Shown one piece after another: positions 1 through 8,660 of a stretch of 64,000 bases of DNA. Positions within the stretch are counted from its first letter, which is position 1. Every line of letters begins with the position of its first letter. The notes under the pieces were generated by a model. The model was not told where the DNA came from, did no database searches, and saw nothing but the letters and a program-made list of their open reading frames with translations. The position numbers were made by a program, and so were the translations under genes. This DNA comes from Microlunatus phosphovorus NM-1 (lineage in GTDB: Bacteria; Actinomycetota; Actinomycetes; Propionibacteriales; Propionibacteriaceae). The stretch spans positions 496,001-560,000 of the forward strand of contig NC_015635.1 of the NCBI RefSeq assembly GCF_000270245.1, in the 5' to 3' direction.

Positions 1-1056
1 GGGATGATGGGTGATGGTCACTCGCGGCGCGGTTCGGTCACCGCCCGCGGCCAGATCGGCGCCCTGGACGCGGGTCTTGGCGTACTCCAGAGCATTCAGA
101 TAGCCGGTGGACAGGGTAGCGATGGCCTTGGTGCCGACCAGCATCCGAGCGTGCTCGATCACCTGGAACATCTGCGCGATGCCGTTGTGCACCTCGCCCA
201 GCAGCCAGCCCTTCGCCGGTGCGCCGTCGCCGAAGGTGAGCTCACAGGTGGTGGACACCTTGATGCCCATCTTCTTCTCCACATTGGTGGCATAGACCCC
301 GTTGCGTTCCCCGGTCAACTCCCCGGTCTGCAGGTCGAAGTCGTACTTGGGCACGATGAACAGCGACAGTCCCTTCGTGCCGGGCCCGCCCACCCCCTCG
401 ACGCCGACCGGCCGGGCCAGCACCAGATGGATGATGTTCTCGGTCATGTCCTGCTCGCCCGAGGTGATGAACCGCTTGACGCCTTCGATGTGCCAGGAGC
501 CGTCGGGTTGCGGGATGGCCCGGGTCACTCCGGCGCCGACGTCGGAGCCCGCCTCCGGCTCGGTGAGCACCATCGTCGCGCCCCACTGGCGCTCGACCAT
601 GATCTCGGCGATCCGCCTGTCGCGCTCGGTGCCGTTGTACCAGAGCACGGTCGCGAACTTCGGACCCGCGGAGTACATGAACAGCGCCGGGTTGGCGCCC
701 AGGTTCAACTCGTTGGCCGCCCACTGCAAAGACGGAGGAGTGGGCTGTCCACCCAGCTCGGCCGGCAGCTCGAGGCTGTAGAAGCCGGCCTTCATCAGCT
801 CCGCGAATGACTGCTTGAACGACTCGGGCAAGACGACGGACTTGGTCGCCGGGTCGTAAACCGGCGGATTGCGGTCCCCGTCGACGTAGGAGGCAGCGAG
901 CTTCGTCGACGCCAGATGCTCGATCTCGGTCAGGATCGCCACCGCGGTCTCGTGGTCCATGTCCTCGTACGGACCCTGTCCCAGCACCTCGTCGCGGCCC
1001 AGGACCTCGAACAGGTTGAAGAAGATGTCGCGCAAATTCGACTTGTAGTGGCTCAT
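1..1056 (-). CDS. Acyl-CoA dehydrogenase, C-terminus beyond window
   Basis: FAD-dependent alpha,beta-dehydrogenation of an acyl-CoA, the first step of beta-oxidation. The 352 visible residues begin with the short N-terminal extension ([20 protein letters not shown]) found on one large actinobacterial and proteobacterial branch of the family (Pfam AcylCoA_DH_N type). The middle-domain motif [11 protein letters not shown] lies near residues 160-172, followed by [11 protein letters not shown] near 188-198. The catalytic base region and the C-terminal helical domain lie outside the window, so substrate length cannot be judged. The ATG at 1056 is chosen because the extension starts there and a dyad-rich promoter region lies just upstream. 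The family call is firm; the exact paralogue (FadE5-like) is inference. Confidence 0.9.
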   Translation of the reverse strand, partial: MSHYKSNLRDIFFNLFEVLGRDEVLGQGPYEDMDHETAVAILTEIEHLASTKLAASYVDGDRNPPVYDPATKSVVLPESFKQSFAELMKAGFYSLELPAELGGQPTPPSLQWAANELNLGANPALFMYSAGPKFATVLWYNGTERDRRIAEIMVERQWGATMVLTEPEAGSDVGAGVTRAIPQPDGSWHIEGVKRFITSGEQDMTENIIHLVLARPVGVEGVGGPGTKGLSLFIVPKYDFDLQTGELTGERNGVYATNVEKKMGIKVSTTCELTFGDGAPAKGWLLGEVHNGIAQMFQVIEHARMLVGTKAIATLSTGYLNALEYAKTRVQGADLAAGGDRTAPRVTITHHP

Positions 1057-1074
1057 CACGGACCTCCAGATGCC

Positions 1075-1109
1075 AAGTTACTCCCCAGTAACTTCCAGTA
1101 TGCTACTGG
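1075..1109. promoter_or_regulatory. Two adjacent inverted repeats, probable operator
   Basis: Immediately upstream of the acyl-CoA dehydrogenase start are two perfect dyads. AAGTTACT-CCCC-AGTAACTT spans 1075-1094 (8-bp arms), and CCAGTA-TGC-TACTGG spans 1095-1109 (6-bp arms). A further GGTAACTT half site follows at 1111. Arrays like this are typical of TetR-family control of fatty-acid degradation genes. The regulator is not adjacent and cannot be named. The first dyad ends 19 bp from the start codon, so it probably overlaps the transcription start. Confidence 0.55.
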
Positions 1110-1140
1110 TCGGTAACTTCCTCAAGCGATCGCCGCAAAC

Positions 1141-1815
1141 TCAATGCTGGGCGACGTGGATGCCCAGATGGGCGGCGAGGGCGCCGGATAGGTCGTACAG
1201 CTGCTCCGGGGTGATCGTGCAGCCGGCCAGCCCAGCTAGTCCGGTCACCTCCCGCAATTCGGCGCTCCTCAGATCGACGGACCGGCAACTGGCCCGATCC
1301 AGGCCGAGTGAGCGGATCTGGCAGTCCTCGAAGCGCACCCGGGTGAGCTTTGCGCCCAGCAGATCGAGCTCGTCGATCACGCAACGCTGCATCAGCACGT
1401 CTGACCAGATGCTGCCGCGGCCGTTCAGATAGGAGATCTTGCTGTCGGAGACGACCAGCTGGTCGAGCGTCGCCTCGTACGCCTCCACCGCGCCCAGCCT
1501 CGATCGGGTCAACGTGTTGTGTCGCCACAGACTGCGCGGAGCTTTGAGATGGGCCGCCTCGATCTCGGTCAGCTCCGTCTCCACCAGGTGGGCACCGGTG
1601 AGATCGCTGCCGGTCAGGTCGACACCGGTGAAGCCGCACTCGGAGAACGTGGAGTGGCGAAGGTCCAGATCGGTCAGCTCGACCTGCTCGTAGCTCACCG
1701 TGGCATGACTGTCGCCGTCCAACAGTCGTTCGCCGTCCCATGGCGTTCGTGCGACCTGCTTCCGGGTCGCGATCTTCGGTGGGACCGGCTGAACCGGCTC
1801 GAGGGGGTTCGGCAC
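1141..1815 (-). CDS. Pentapeptide-repeat protein
   Basis: A 224-residue protein with a run of A(D/N)LxX-type repeats in its middle, for example VDLTGSDLTGAHL and ELDLLGAKLTRVRFEDC, expected to form a right-handed quadrilateral beta-helix. The last residues (TPEQLYDLSGALAAHLGI) are a common C-terminal tail of this actinobacterial group. Its molecular role is unknown: some pentapeptide proteins shield DNA gyrase, but nothing here shows that. The start is uncertain. The GTG at 1815 is the first plausible start after the repeat-like DNA at 1857-1980, into which the open frame extends without recognisable protein sequence. Confidence 0.75.
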   Translation of the reverse strand: MPNPLEPVQPVPPKIATRKQVARTPWDGERLLDGDSHATVSYEQVELTDLDLRHSTFSECGFTGVDLTGSDLTGAHLVETELTEIEAAHLKAPRSLWRHNTLTRSRLGAVEAYEATLDQLVVSDSKISYLNGRGSIWSDVLMQRCVIDELDLLGAKLTRVRFEDCQIRSLGLDRASCRSVDLRSAELREVTGLAGLAGCTITPEQLYDLSGALAAHLGIHVAQH

Positions 1816-1856
1816 CCGACCGAGGGTAGACGTTCGATGTGGCCGCGGCGGATCCC

Positions 1857-1980
1857 GACTCCGCACCAGCTGCATCAACTCCGCACCATTTCGTGCCTGC
1901 CCGATTCCGACTCCGCACCAACTGCTGCAACTGCGCACCACGCGTACCCGGTGCGCAGTCGCAGCAAATGGTGCGAAGTC
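1857..1980. repeat. Large imperfect palindrome with an extra direct copy (REP-like)
   Basis: Two 31-bp arms at 1909-1939 and 1950-1980 are inverted relative to each other, matching at 27 of 31 positions around a 10-bp spacer. Both are built on the core GCACCA...TGCTGC..CTGCGCACC. A further direct copy of the left arm lies at 1857-1887 (27 of 31). The element fills the space between the divergent pentapeptide and DinB-like genes. It could form a long hairpin and resembles bacterial REP/MITE-type repeats. No transposase is nearby. Confidence 0.6.
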
Positions 1981-2032
1981 GTGCCGGGGCTTGGCGGAAC
2001 CACCTGGCGGGGCGGGGAGTAGCGTCCGATAT

Positions 2033-2581
2033 GTGAGTGACATCGAAGCTGCCCGGGCCCTGCTGGTCGACGGTTTCGGCCGGATCCGAGAGAGCGTGGC
2101 GGATCTGACGACCGGCTTGACCGACGAGACCGCCTGGTGGCGGCCTGATGAGGGGGCCAACTCGATCGCCTGGCTGCTCTGGCACCTGATCAGGGTGGAG
2201 GACGACCACATCAGCGATCTCGCGGGTGCACCGCAGAGCTGGCCGCAGTTCCGCGATGAGGCTGGGCTGCCGCTGGAACCCGACGACACCGGCTATGGGC
2301 ACACCGCGGAGCAGGTCGCGGCTGTTCGGGTGTCCGCCGATCTGCTCGATCGCTACCATGCGGCCGTGCACCTGGCCGTTCTCGACTATCTGGGAGCGCT
2401 CACCGAGGCTGAGCTGCAACGGATCGTCGACCATCGGTGGGACCCACCGGTCACCGCAGCCGTACGGTTGGTCAGCGTGCTGGACGACTGCGCCCGGCAC
2501 GTGGGTCAGGCCGAGTACGTCCGAGGACTCGCCGACCGGCGTAACAAGGCATGGACCGATCCGGAGGCAGCACAACGATGA
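2033..2581 (+). CDS. DinB/DUF664-like protein
   Basis: A 182-residue four-helix-bundle protein of the DinB/YfiT superfamily, DUF664 or mycothiol-transferase type. The histidines expected to bind a metal are in WLLWHLIRVEDDH (near residue 45) and in the C-terminal segment CARHVGQAEYVRGL. Relatives in actinobacteria catalyse thiol-dependent transfers or are uncharacterised. The GTG at 2033 starts the homologous part (SDIEAARALL). Its stop overlaps the methyltransferase start by ATGA, so the two are translationally coupled and may act on the same substrate. The exact reaction is unknown. Confidence 0.8.
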   Translation: MSDIEAARALLVDGFGRIRESVADLTTGLTDETAWWRPDEGANSIAWLLWHLIRVEDDHISDLAGAPQSWPQFRDEAGLPLEPDDTGYGHTAEQVAAVRVSADLLDRYHAAVHLAVLDYLGALTEAELQRIVDHRWDPPVTAAVRLVSVLDDCARHVGQAEYVRGLADRRNKAWTDPEAAQR

Positions 2582-3342
2582 CCAATCCGACCCAAGACCT
2601 GGCGAGCCGGGTCGAGCATCGGTTCTACGGCGATCTCGCGCCCTGGTGGCCGCTCATCTCCCCGCCGGGGGAGTACGCGGAAGAGGCCGGGTTCGCCGCT
2701 GACCTGTTGTCGGCCGGTGGTCAGACGCGGACCGTGCTCGAACTCGGCAGCGGTGGGGGCCACCTGGCGAGTCACCTGGCTGATCGGTTCGGCCTCACCC
2801 TGGTCGACTTGTCCGAGCCGATGCTGGCGGTATCCCGGGCACTCAACCCGACGGCCACTCATCATCAAGGCGACATGCGGACAGTACGGCTCGACGAGCA
2901 GTTCGACGCGGTGCTGATCCATGACGCGATCGACTACATGACCACCGAGGACGACCTGCGGGCGGCGATCGAGACCGCGTACGCGCATGTCCGGCCAGGT
3001 GGCATCGCGGTCCTGGTGCCCGATGACGTGGCGGAGAGCTTCGAGCAACGCACCGCGCACGGCGGCTCCGATGCTGCCGATGGCCGGGCTGTCCGCTACC
3101 TGGAGTGGTCCTGGGATCCGGATCCGAGCGACTCCTGGACGATCACCACCTACACGTTCGTGCTGCGCGATGCCGATGGTGTGGTGGAGACCGCCCACGA
3201 GACCCATCGGCTCGGGCTCTTTCCGCGCGACACCTGGCTGCGGCTGCTGACCGAGGCTGGGTTCAAGGCCAGCGCCCACAACGAGTTGCCCACCGGGAAC
3301 GACCATCCTCGGACCTGGTTCGTGGGGCGCCGACCAGCCTGA
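2578..3342 (+). CDS. SAM-dependent class I methyltransferase
   Basis: A 254-residue Rossmann-type methyltransferase. The SAM-binding motif I, VLELGSGGGHLASHL, is near residues 55-69, and LVDLSEPMLAVSR follows as motif II. The ATG at 2578 overlaps the previous stop and has GGAGG eight bases upstream, which fixes the start. The substrate cannot be read from the sequence. Pairing with a DinB-like protein is common in actinobacteria. The terminal TGA is followed directly by the -35 element of the purU promoter. Confidence 0.85.
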   Translation: MTNPTQDLASRVEHRFYGDLAPWWPLISPPGEYAEEAGFAADLLSAGGQTRTVLELGSGGGHLASHLADRFGLTLVDLSEPMLAVSRALNPTATHHQGDMRTVRLDEQFDAVLIHDAIDYMTTEDDLRAAIETAYAHVRPGGIAVLVPDDVAESFEQRTAHGGSDAADGRAVRYLEWSWDPDPSDSWTITTYTFVLRDADGVVETAHETHRLGLFPRDTWLRLLTEAGFKASAHNELPTGNDHPRTWFVGRRPA

Positions 3343-3373
3343 TTGACGCGACAATAATAAGCTATTATTGTCG
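3343..3373 (+). promoter_or_regulatory. purU promoter with embedded perfect palindrome, probably leaderless
   Basis: TTGACG (3343-3348) is a good -35, and TATTGT (3366-3371) is a -10 at a 17-bp spacing. A perfect palindrome with 11-bp arms, CGACAATAATA / TATTATTGTCG around AGC, fills the spacer and covers the -10 (3349-3373). Transcription would start at or within a base or two of the ATG at 3379, and no ribosome-binding site fits between, so a leaderless mRNA is predicted. The palindrome is AT-rich in a GC-rich setting, as expected for a repressor operator. The TetR gene at 6805 is a candidate binder. Confidence 0.65.
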
Positions 3374-3378
3374 CCCCT

Positions 3379-4242
3379 ATGTCGCCAGATGTGGTCGAAG
3401 AGGTCATCCTGTCGTTGAGCTGCCCCGACCGTCCGGGGATCGTGCACGCCGTCACGGGCTACATCATGGAGCGCGGCGGCGACATCGTGGACAGCCAGCA
3501 GTTCGGCGATCGCGCCAGTGGTCGCTTCTTCATGCGGGTGCACATGCGGTTCGCCGAGCTTGCCGACCTCGGCGGTTTGCGGGAGAGCTTCACCGCAGTT
3601 GCCGAACGCCTGGCGATGGAGTGGTCGCTGACCAGCGTCGATCATCGGCCCCGAGTCATGCTGATGGTGTCCCGGTTCGGGCACTGCCTGAATGATCTGC
3701 TGTTTCGTTGGCACTCGGGGCAACTGCACATCGACATCCCCCTGATCGTGTCCAACCACACCGATCTGGAGCCGCTGGCCAAGACGTACGGCATTCCCTT
3801 CGTCCATCTCCCGATCACCCGGGCCACCAAGCCGGAGGCTGAGGCTCGGCTGCTGAGCCTGATCGAGGAGAACGGCGTCGAGCTGGTCGTGCTGGCCCGC
3901 TATATGCAGATCCTGTCCGATGATCTCTGCCGGCAGCTTGCCGGCCGGGCGATCAACATCCACCACTCGTTCCTGCCTGGCTTCAAGGGCGCGAAGCCCT
4001 ACCACCAGGCGTACGAGCGGGGCGTCAAGCTGGTTGGCGCGACTGCCCACTACGTCACCGCTGACTTGGACGAGGGCCCGATCATCGAGCAGGAGGTCCA
4101 CCGGGTCAGCCATGCGCTGTCGGCCGATGAGCTCGTGGTGGCCGGTCGGGACGCGGAGTGCATCGCCCTGGCGCGCGCGGTCCAGTGGCACGCCGAACGG
4201 CGGGTCCTGCTCAACGGTAGTCGCACGGTCATCTTCCGCTGA
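3379..4242 (+). CDS. purU: Formyltetrahydrofolate deformylase
   Basis: Hydrolyses 10-formyl-THF to formate and THF, balancing the C1-folate pool. At 287 residues it has the family length. An ACT domain opens the protein (LSCPDRPGIVHAV, residues about 8-20), and the formyltransferase domain follows from about 88. The catalytic region is intact: AINIHHSFLPGF with its Asn and His, and later the Asp of TADLDEGPII. The next gene is a GcvT-containing demethylase that loads C1 units on THF, so PurU here probably vents excess C1 during methylated-glycine catabolism. Confidence 0.95.
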   Translation: MSPDVVEEVILSLSCPDRPGIVHAVTGYIMERGGDIVDSQQFGDRASGRFFMRVHMRFAELADLGGLRESFTAVAERLAMEWSLTSVDHRPRVMLMVSRFGHCLNDLLFRWHSGQLHIDIPLIVSNHTDLEPLAKTYGIPFVHLPITRATKPEAEARLLSLIEENGVELVVLARYMQILSDDLCRQLAGRAINIHHSFLPGFKGAKPYHQAYERGVKLVGATAHYVTADLDEGPIIEQEVHRVSHALSADELVVAGRDAECIALARAVQWHAERRVLLNGSRTVIFR

Positions 4243-4321
4243 TCGCGGCCAGCGTCGCACCTTGTCAGAGCCGTTTAGCGGCGAATATCACCGGCCGCAG
4301 TGTCGCTACTGAAAGAAGCTC

Positions 4322-6799
4322 ATGGACCGTCTCGTCGACACCAACCTCTCCGCCACCTCCTTCGCGGCCGATGCCCAGGACCGGATCCTGCCGACCCGGG
4401 CGCGGACGGTGATCATTGGCGGCGGCATCATCGGGGCCAGCGCGGCCTATCACCTCGCTGCCGCGGGCGACAGCGACGTCCTGCTGCTCGACCGTCACAT
4501 TCTCGGCAGTGGGACGACCTGGCATGCCGCCGGGCTGACCGCCGCACTGTGGGCCACGCCGGTGCTGACCGACCTGGCTGGGTACGGCGTCCAGACCTAT
4601 GAACGGCTGCAGGCCAACAGCGGAATCGATGTCTCCTTCACTCAATCAGGGTCGCTGCTGCTCGCGCGTACACCGGGGCGGATGGACGAGATCCGCTACA
4701 CGGCGGCGCTCGCCCGGCAGAAGGGGGTGCCGGTCGAGTTCCTGAGCCCGGCGGAGGTGGTCCAGTGCTGGCCGTTGGCCTCGAATGAGCGGCTGCTCGG
4801 CGGTCTGCTCCATCCGATGGACGGCTATCTCAACCCGGGACTGGCCGCGGTGGCGCTGGCGAAGCTCGCGTACGAGCAGGGTGTGACGATCCGCGAGGAC
4901 GTCGAGGTGACCGGCTTCCGGCAACTCGACGGCGCTGTCGTCGGGGTCCACACGAGTCTCGGCGATGTTGAGTGCGAACGCGTTTTGTTGGCTGCCGGGT
5001 TGTGGACCCGCGACCTGGCCGCGCTGGCCGGCGCGAGTGTGCCGCTCTATGCCGCCGAGCATGTGCATGTCCGCACGGCGCCGATCGATGGGGCCGTGCC
5101 GAGCTTGCCGGTGCTGCGGGATCTGGACGGCTATTTCTACATCCGGCCGGAGAGCGGACGGCTGCTGGTCGGGGCCTTCGAGCCGGAGGGGATCTCCCGG
5201 TCGGTGGGCCAGATCGATCCCGGCGGCTTCGCTCGATTCCCACCGGCGTGGGACCATTTTGCTCCGGTGCGCAAGCTGGCGGAACAGCGCGTACCGGTCC
5301 TGCGGGACAGCACGTACGAGCGGTTCCTGAACGCGCCGGAGTCGTTCACCCCGGACGCCAACTTCTGCCTGGGCGAGACCGCCGAGGTCGCCAATCTCTA
5401 CATCGCGGCCGGGTTCAACTCCCAGGGCATCATCTTCGGCCCAGGCGCCGGCCGGGCCGTTGCCGAGTGGATCATCACCGGCGCCCCGACGTTCGACGTC
5501 TCATCGGTCGACGTGCAGCGCTTCGCCCGGCAGCAGAGCAATCGACGCTATCTGCATGCCCGCACAGTCGAGGGGCTCGGCCGGCTCTATGCCATGCACT
5601 GGCCACACCTGCAGCCGGTGACCGCCCGCAACGTACGGCGCAGTCCGCTGCACGATCGGGTGGCGCAGGGGAATGCCTGCTTCGGCGAGACCACCGGCTG
5701 GGAGCGGGCGAACTGGTTCGCGCCGGCCGGCGCCGAACCGCGCTATGAGTACAGCTACGGCCGGCAGAACTGGTTCGACGTGGTCGGCGAGGAGCACCGG
5801 GCGGTTCGCGAAAGTGTCGGACTGTTCGACCTGAGCAGTTTCACCAAGATCGAGGTTGCCGGTCCCGACGCGCTCGCCGTGTTGCAGCAGTCTTGCACCG
5901 CCAACATCGATCTGGCGATCGGCCGGGTTCGCTACACCCTGGTGCTCAACTCCGCTGGGGGAATCGAGCTCGACGGCACCGTGGTGCGACTCGACGAGCA
6001 CCGGTTCTGGGTGATCACGGCAGCGGCCGCCCAGCACAAGACGCTGGGCATGCTGCGCCGACTGAGCCAGGGCCGAGCCGTCGGAGTGTTCGACGCCACC
6101 GCGGGCTACGCCACGATCGGGGTGATGGGCCCGCGCAGCCGTGAGCTGATGAGTCGGATCTCACCCGCCGACTGGTCGAACGAGGCCCAGCCCTACACCC
6201 ATGCGCGCGAGGTCGAGATCGCCGACGGGTATGCCTGGGCGTTGCGGATCGGCTTCGTCGGCGAACTCGGCTATGAGCTGTATCCGCCGGCCGACCAGGC
6301 GGTGAACGTCTACGACGCATTGCTGGCGGCCGGCGCCGATCTCGGCGTGCGCCGGGCCGGCTACCTGGCACTCGACTCGCTGCGCAGTGAGAAGGGATAT
6401 CGCCACCTCGGGCATGACATCGGCCCGGCGGACGACCCGTACGAGGCAGGTCTGGGCTTCGCGGTGTCGACCAAGAAGCCGGACCGCTTCATCGGCCGCG
6501 ATGCGCTGGAGAAGCGGGCCGAGCAGCCCCGGGAGCGTCGTGCGGTGTATGTCGCGTTGCGCGATCCCGAGGGACTTTTCGTCCACGACGAGTCGATTCT
6601 GCTGGATGGCGAGATCGTCGGCCGACTCACCAGCGGCAGCTACGGCTACACGCTCGGGCGGGCCTGCGGGATTGGTTTCGTCCGCGCCGAGGTGCTGGCG
6701 GACGGTGAGTTCACTGTCGACTGCGGTGGGATCGAGTACACGGCCGAGGTGTCCGCGACGCCGTTCTACGACCCGACGAACATCCGGCTCAAGAGCTGA
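4322..6799 (+). CDS. Dimethylglycine/sarcosine dehydrogenase-like FAD-GcvT fusion
   Basis: An 825-residue two-part enzyme. The N-terminal DAO-type FAD domain has the Rossmann motif GGGIIG at residues 33-38 and GTTWHAAGL with His68, at the position of the covalent-FAD histidine of dimethylglycine dehydrogenase. After a connecting FAO-type segment (about 395-450), the C-terminal half is a GcvT aminomethyltransferase fold that passes the released C1 unit to THF (GELGYELYPP near 645; GCV_T C-barrel from about 740). It should oxidatively demethylate an N-methyl amino acid such as dimethylglycine or sarcosine. It sits between purU and a TetR gene five bases downstream. The exact substrate is inference. 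Confidence 0.88.
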   Translation: MDRLVDTNLSATSFAADAQDRILPTRARTVIIGGGIIGASAAYHLAAAGDSDVLLLDRHILGSGTTWHAAGLTAALWATPVLTDLAGYGVQTYERLQANSGIDVSFTQSGSLLLARTPGRMDEIRYTAALARQKGVPVEFLSPAEVVQCWPLASNERLLGGLLHPMDGYLNPGLAAVALAKLAYEQGVTIREDVEVTGFRQLDGAVVGVHTSLGDVECERVLLAAGLWTRDLAALAGASVPLYAAEHVHVRTAPIDGAVPSLPVLRDLDGYFYIRPESGRLLVGAFEPEGISRSVGQIDPGGFARFPPAWDHFAPVRKLAEQRVPVLRDSTYERFLNAPESFTPDANFCLGETAEVANLYIAAGFNSQGIIFGPGAGRAVAEWIITGAPTFDVSSVDVQRFARQQSNRRYLHARTVEGLGRLYAMHWPHLQPVTARNVRRSPLHDRVAQGNACFGETTGWERANWFAPAGAEPRYEYSYGRQNWFDVVGEEHRAVRESVGLFDLSSFTKIEVAGPDALAVLQQSCTANIDLAIGRVRYTLVLNSAGGIELDGTVVRLDEHRFWVITAAAAQHKTLGMLRRLSQGRAVGVFDATAGYATIGVMGPRSRELMSRISPADWSNEAQPYTHAREVEIADGYAWALRIGFVGELGYELYPPADQAVNVYDALLAAGADLGVRRAGYLALDSLRSEKGYRHLGHDIGPADDPYEAGLGFAVSTKKPDRFIGRDALEKRAEQPRERRAVYVALRDPEGLFVHDESILLDGEIVGRLTSGSYGYTLGRACGIGFVRAEVLADGEFTVDCGGIEYTAEVSATPFYDPTNIRLKS

Positions 6800-6804
6800 G
6801 GCCT

Positions 6805-7431
6805 ATGGTGAGCCCGAGTGTTGGTGCTGGTGCAGGCGGTCCTCGTGACGATCTCGTCGAGGAGCGCCGGGCCGCGATCATGGCCGCCGCTGAGCAACTG
6901 CTCGCCGTGCACGGATTCGATGCCATGCGACTGCGGGACGTGGCCCAGCAGGCCAGGGTCTCGATCGGACTCATCCAGCACTACTTCAACACCCGAGACG
7001 AACTGCTCTTCGAGACGATGCGCACGGCGAGCCGGCGCCGAGCCCAGCAGTGGGTCAGGCTGGCCACCGGTGCAGCCAACGCGGGCGAGAAGATCACCGG
7101 TCTGCTGGAAGGGGCGATCAGCGATCCGCATCGCTGCGTGATCTGGCTGGAGACCTGCGCCGCCTCGACCCGTCATCCAGAGCTCCGGTCTGACGTACAG
7201 CTGACTCAGCAGGCGTGGCGGGAGGCGATCCAGGCGGCCATCGAGGAGGGCCTGGCGACTGGCGAGTTGGCACCGGTCGTGCCAACCGACGATCTCGTCC
7301 TGCTGCTCATCAGCCTGATCGACGGTCTGATGCTTGCCACCGTCACCGAGGACAACGGCGACACCAGCCAGGCCGAACGGACCAGAGTGCTGCGGGAGAC
7401 AGCGCAGCGGCTGCTGGGGATGCCTGGGTGA
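6805..7431 (+). CDS. TetR/AcrR family regulator
   Basis: A 208-residue regulator. The helix-turn-helix lies near residues 35-68 (LRDVAQQARVSIGLIQHYFNTRDELLFE), with a ligand-binding C-terminal domain. It begins five bases after the demethylase gene, so it is probably co-transcribed and controls the purU/demethylase unit. The AT-rich palindrome at 3349-3373 is the obvious candidate operator. Its ligand could be a methylated glycine, but nothing in the sequence proves that. The N-terminal glycine-rich ten residues may be dispensable. Confidence 0.9.
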   Translation: MVSPSVGAGAGGPRDDLVEERRAAIMAAAEQLLAVHGFDAMRLRDVAQQARVSIGLIQHYFNTRDELLFETMRTASRRRAQQWVRLATGAANAGEKITGLLEGAISDPHRCVIWLETCAASTRHPELRSDVQLTQQAWREAIQAAIEEGLATGELAPVVPTDDLVLLLISLIDGLMLATVTEDNGDTSQAERTRVLRETAQRLLGMPG

Positions 7432-7452
7432 TGCCGGTGTTGGCTGCATACG

Positions 7453-7531
7453 TGCGGAAAAGTGGCCCCGATCGGGCGATGTAGCGGCCTGCCCGGGCCG
7501 ATTCGGCCTAATCGGGGCGAGTTTGACGCAC
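7453..7531. repeat. Palindromic intergenic element, family 2, copy A (79 bp)
   Basis: The ends, TGCGGAAAAGTGGCCCCGAT and the reverse of ATCGGGGCGAGTTTGACGCA, pair imperfectly. A GC-rich middle contains GGCCTGCCCGGGCC. The same 79-bp layout recurs at 52670-52748. It separates two convergent genes and may act as a bidirectional terminator or be a REP-type mobile repeat. Confidence 0.65.
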
Positions 7532-7535
7532 GCTC

Positions 7536-8660
7536 CTATCGGGAGGCCGGCAGGTCGTGTACCCACAGCTTTCGAGCTGCCTCCTTGCCGACGACCAGAT
7601 AGAGCCGAGATCCGATGAGCGCGGCCGACTGCACCGCGCCGTCGGGCGCGGTGTAGAACCGCCAGGTCCCGTCGTGTCCAACGAGGAGCCGCCCTGCCCC
7701 TTCTGGACTGGCGACGACCACCACCCGGTCGGCGCTCAGCAGCACCTTGGCGGCATCGGTGTCCTCGGCGGGGAGGTCGGGGAGCTCGGCGAGTCCATCC
7801 GCGGACCACACCGCCAGGCGCCCGTCGCGGATCCCGGCCGACCAGCAGGTCTGTGCGCAGGCCGTCGACCACGCCTCACTTCGCTGCCCAGGGTCCGGCA
7901 GTGGAGACAGCGACCAGGTCCCGTCGACCTCGCGCCAGGTGGCCGCCGACTGGTGTACGCCGTTTGTCAGGTCGAGGAGCGATCCGCTGACGCTCACCGA
8001 CCCGTCATCCTGCTGGTCGACGAAGCGCGGCGAGACCTGGCGAGTTGCCGTGTTCCGCAGCACTGGTGGACTTGGTTGGCGTATCCACCGGGTGCCGTCT
8101 GCGCGCCACACCGCGCCGTCGAGCCCATGGGCGCCCTGCCAGGTGCCGACCACCAGCGGTCCTTGCGCGTCGACCACGACACCGAGCAGCGTGCCGACAT
8201 CCCAGCCGCCGAAGGTCCAAAACGTCTGCTCCCGGTCGACCAACCCAGCGGCGGTGCCGGTCCAGACCGTCCAGCGAATGTTCGCGTGAGCGCCGCCGCG
8301 GGCAGCGCCGAGGGCGGTGATCGCCCCGTCGTCGGTGCTGATCGACGTCAGCTCGGCGATCTCCCCGTACGACGTGGTGGGTGTCAGCCGCACCACCGAG
8401 GTGGCCGCATCGCTCCCATCGGTCGGCATTCTCACCAGCATCGGCGACCTGGCCCCGTTCGTGACCCGGGATCCGCCGATGAGCAGAGCACCATCGCCGT
8501 CATGGATCACCGTCGTAGGCGCCATGCTGCCCGGCAGCGCGAGCTGCTGCCATCCCTCGAGCTTCTCCGGGGTGTCGGGAGGGGCCGAGCATGCCGAGAG
8601 CGCCATGGTCAGGCCCAGCAGGACGGCGGTTGCCCGCAGCTGCCACATCCTCAGCGGCAT
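7536..8660 (-). CDS. Predicted lipoprotein, beta-propeller-like
   Basis: A 374-residue exported lipoprotein. The N-terminus has an Arg-flanked hydrophobic segment and the lipobox LSAC with Cys24. The rest contains evenly spaced segments such as GAVWRADGTRW, TFWTFGGWDVG and GTWRFYTAPDG that suggest a blade-like beta-propeller, though no enzyme motif is visible. Its start overlaps the end of the membrane-anchored gene upstream by ten bases, so the two probably form a surface pair. I do not recognise the function. Confidence 0.75.
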   Translation of the reverse strand: MPLRMWQLRATAVLLGLTMALSACSAPPDTPEKLEGWQQLALPGSMAPTTVIHDGDGALLIGGSRVTNGARSPMLVRMPTDGSDAATSVVRLTPTTSYGEIAELTSISTDDGAITALGAARGGAHANIRWTVWTGTAAGLVDREQTFWTFGGWDVGTLLGVVVDAQGPLVVGTWQGAHGLDGAVWRADGTRWIRQPSPPVLRNTATRQVSPRFVDQQDDGSVSVSGSLLDLTNGVHQSAATWREVDGTWSLSPLPDPGQRSEAWSTACAQTCWSAGIRDGRLAVWSADGLAELPDLPAEDTDAAKVLLSADRVVVVASPEGAGRLLVGHDGTWRFYTAPDGAVQSAALIGSRLYLVVGKEAARKLWVHDLPASR

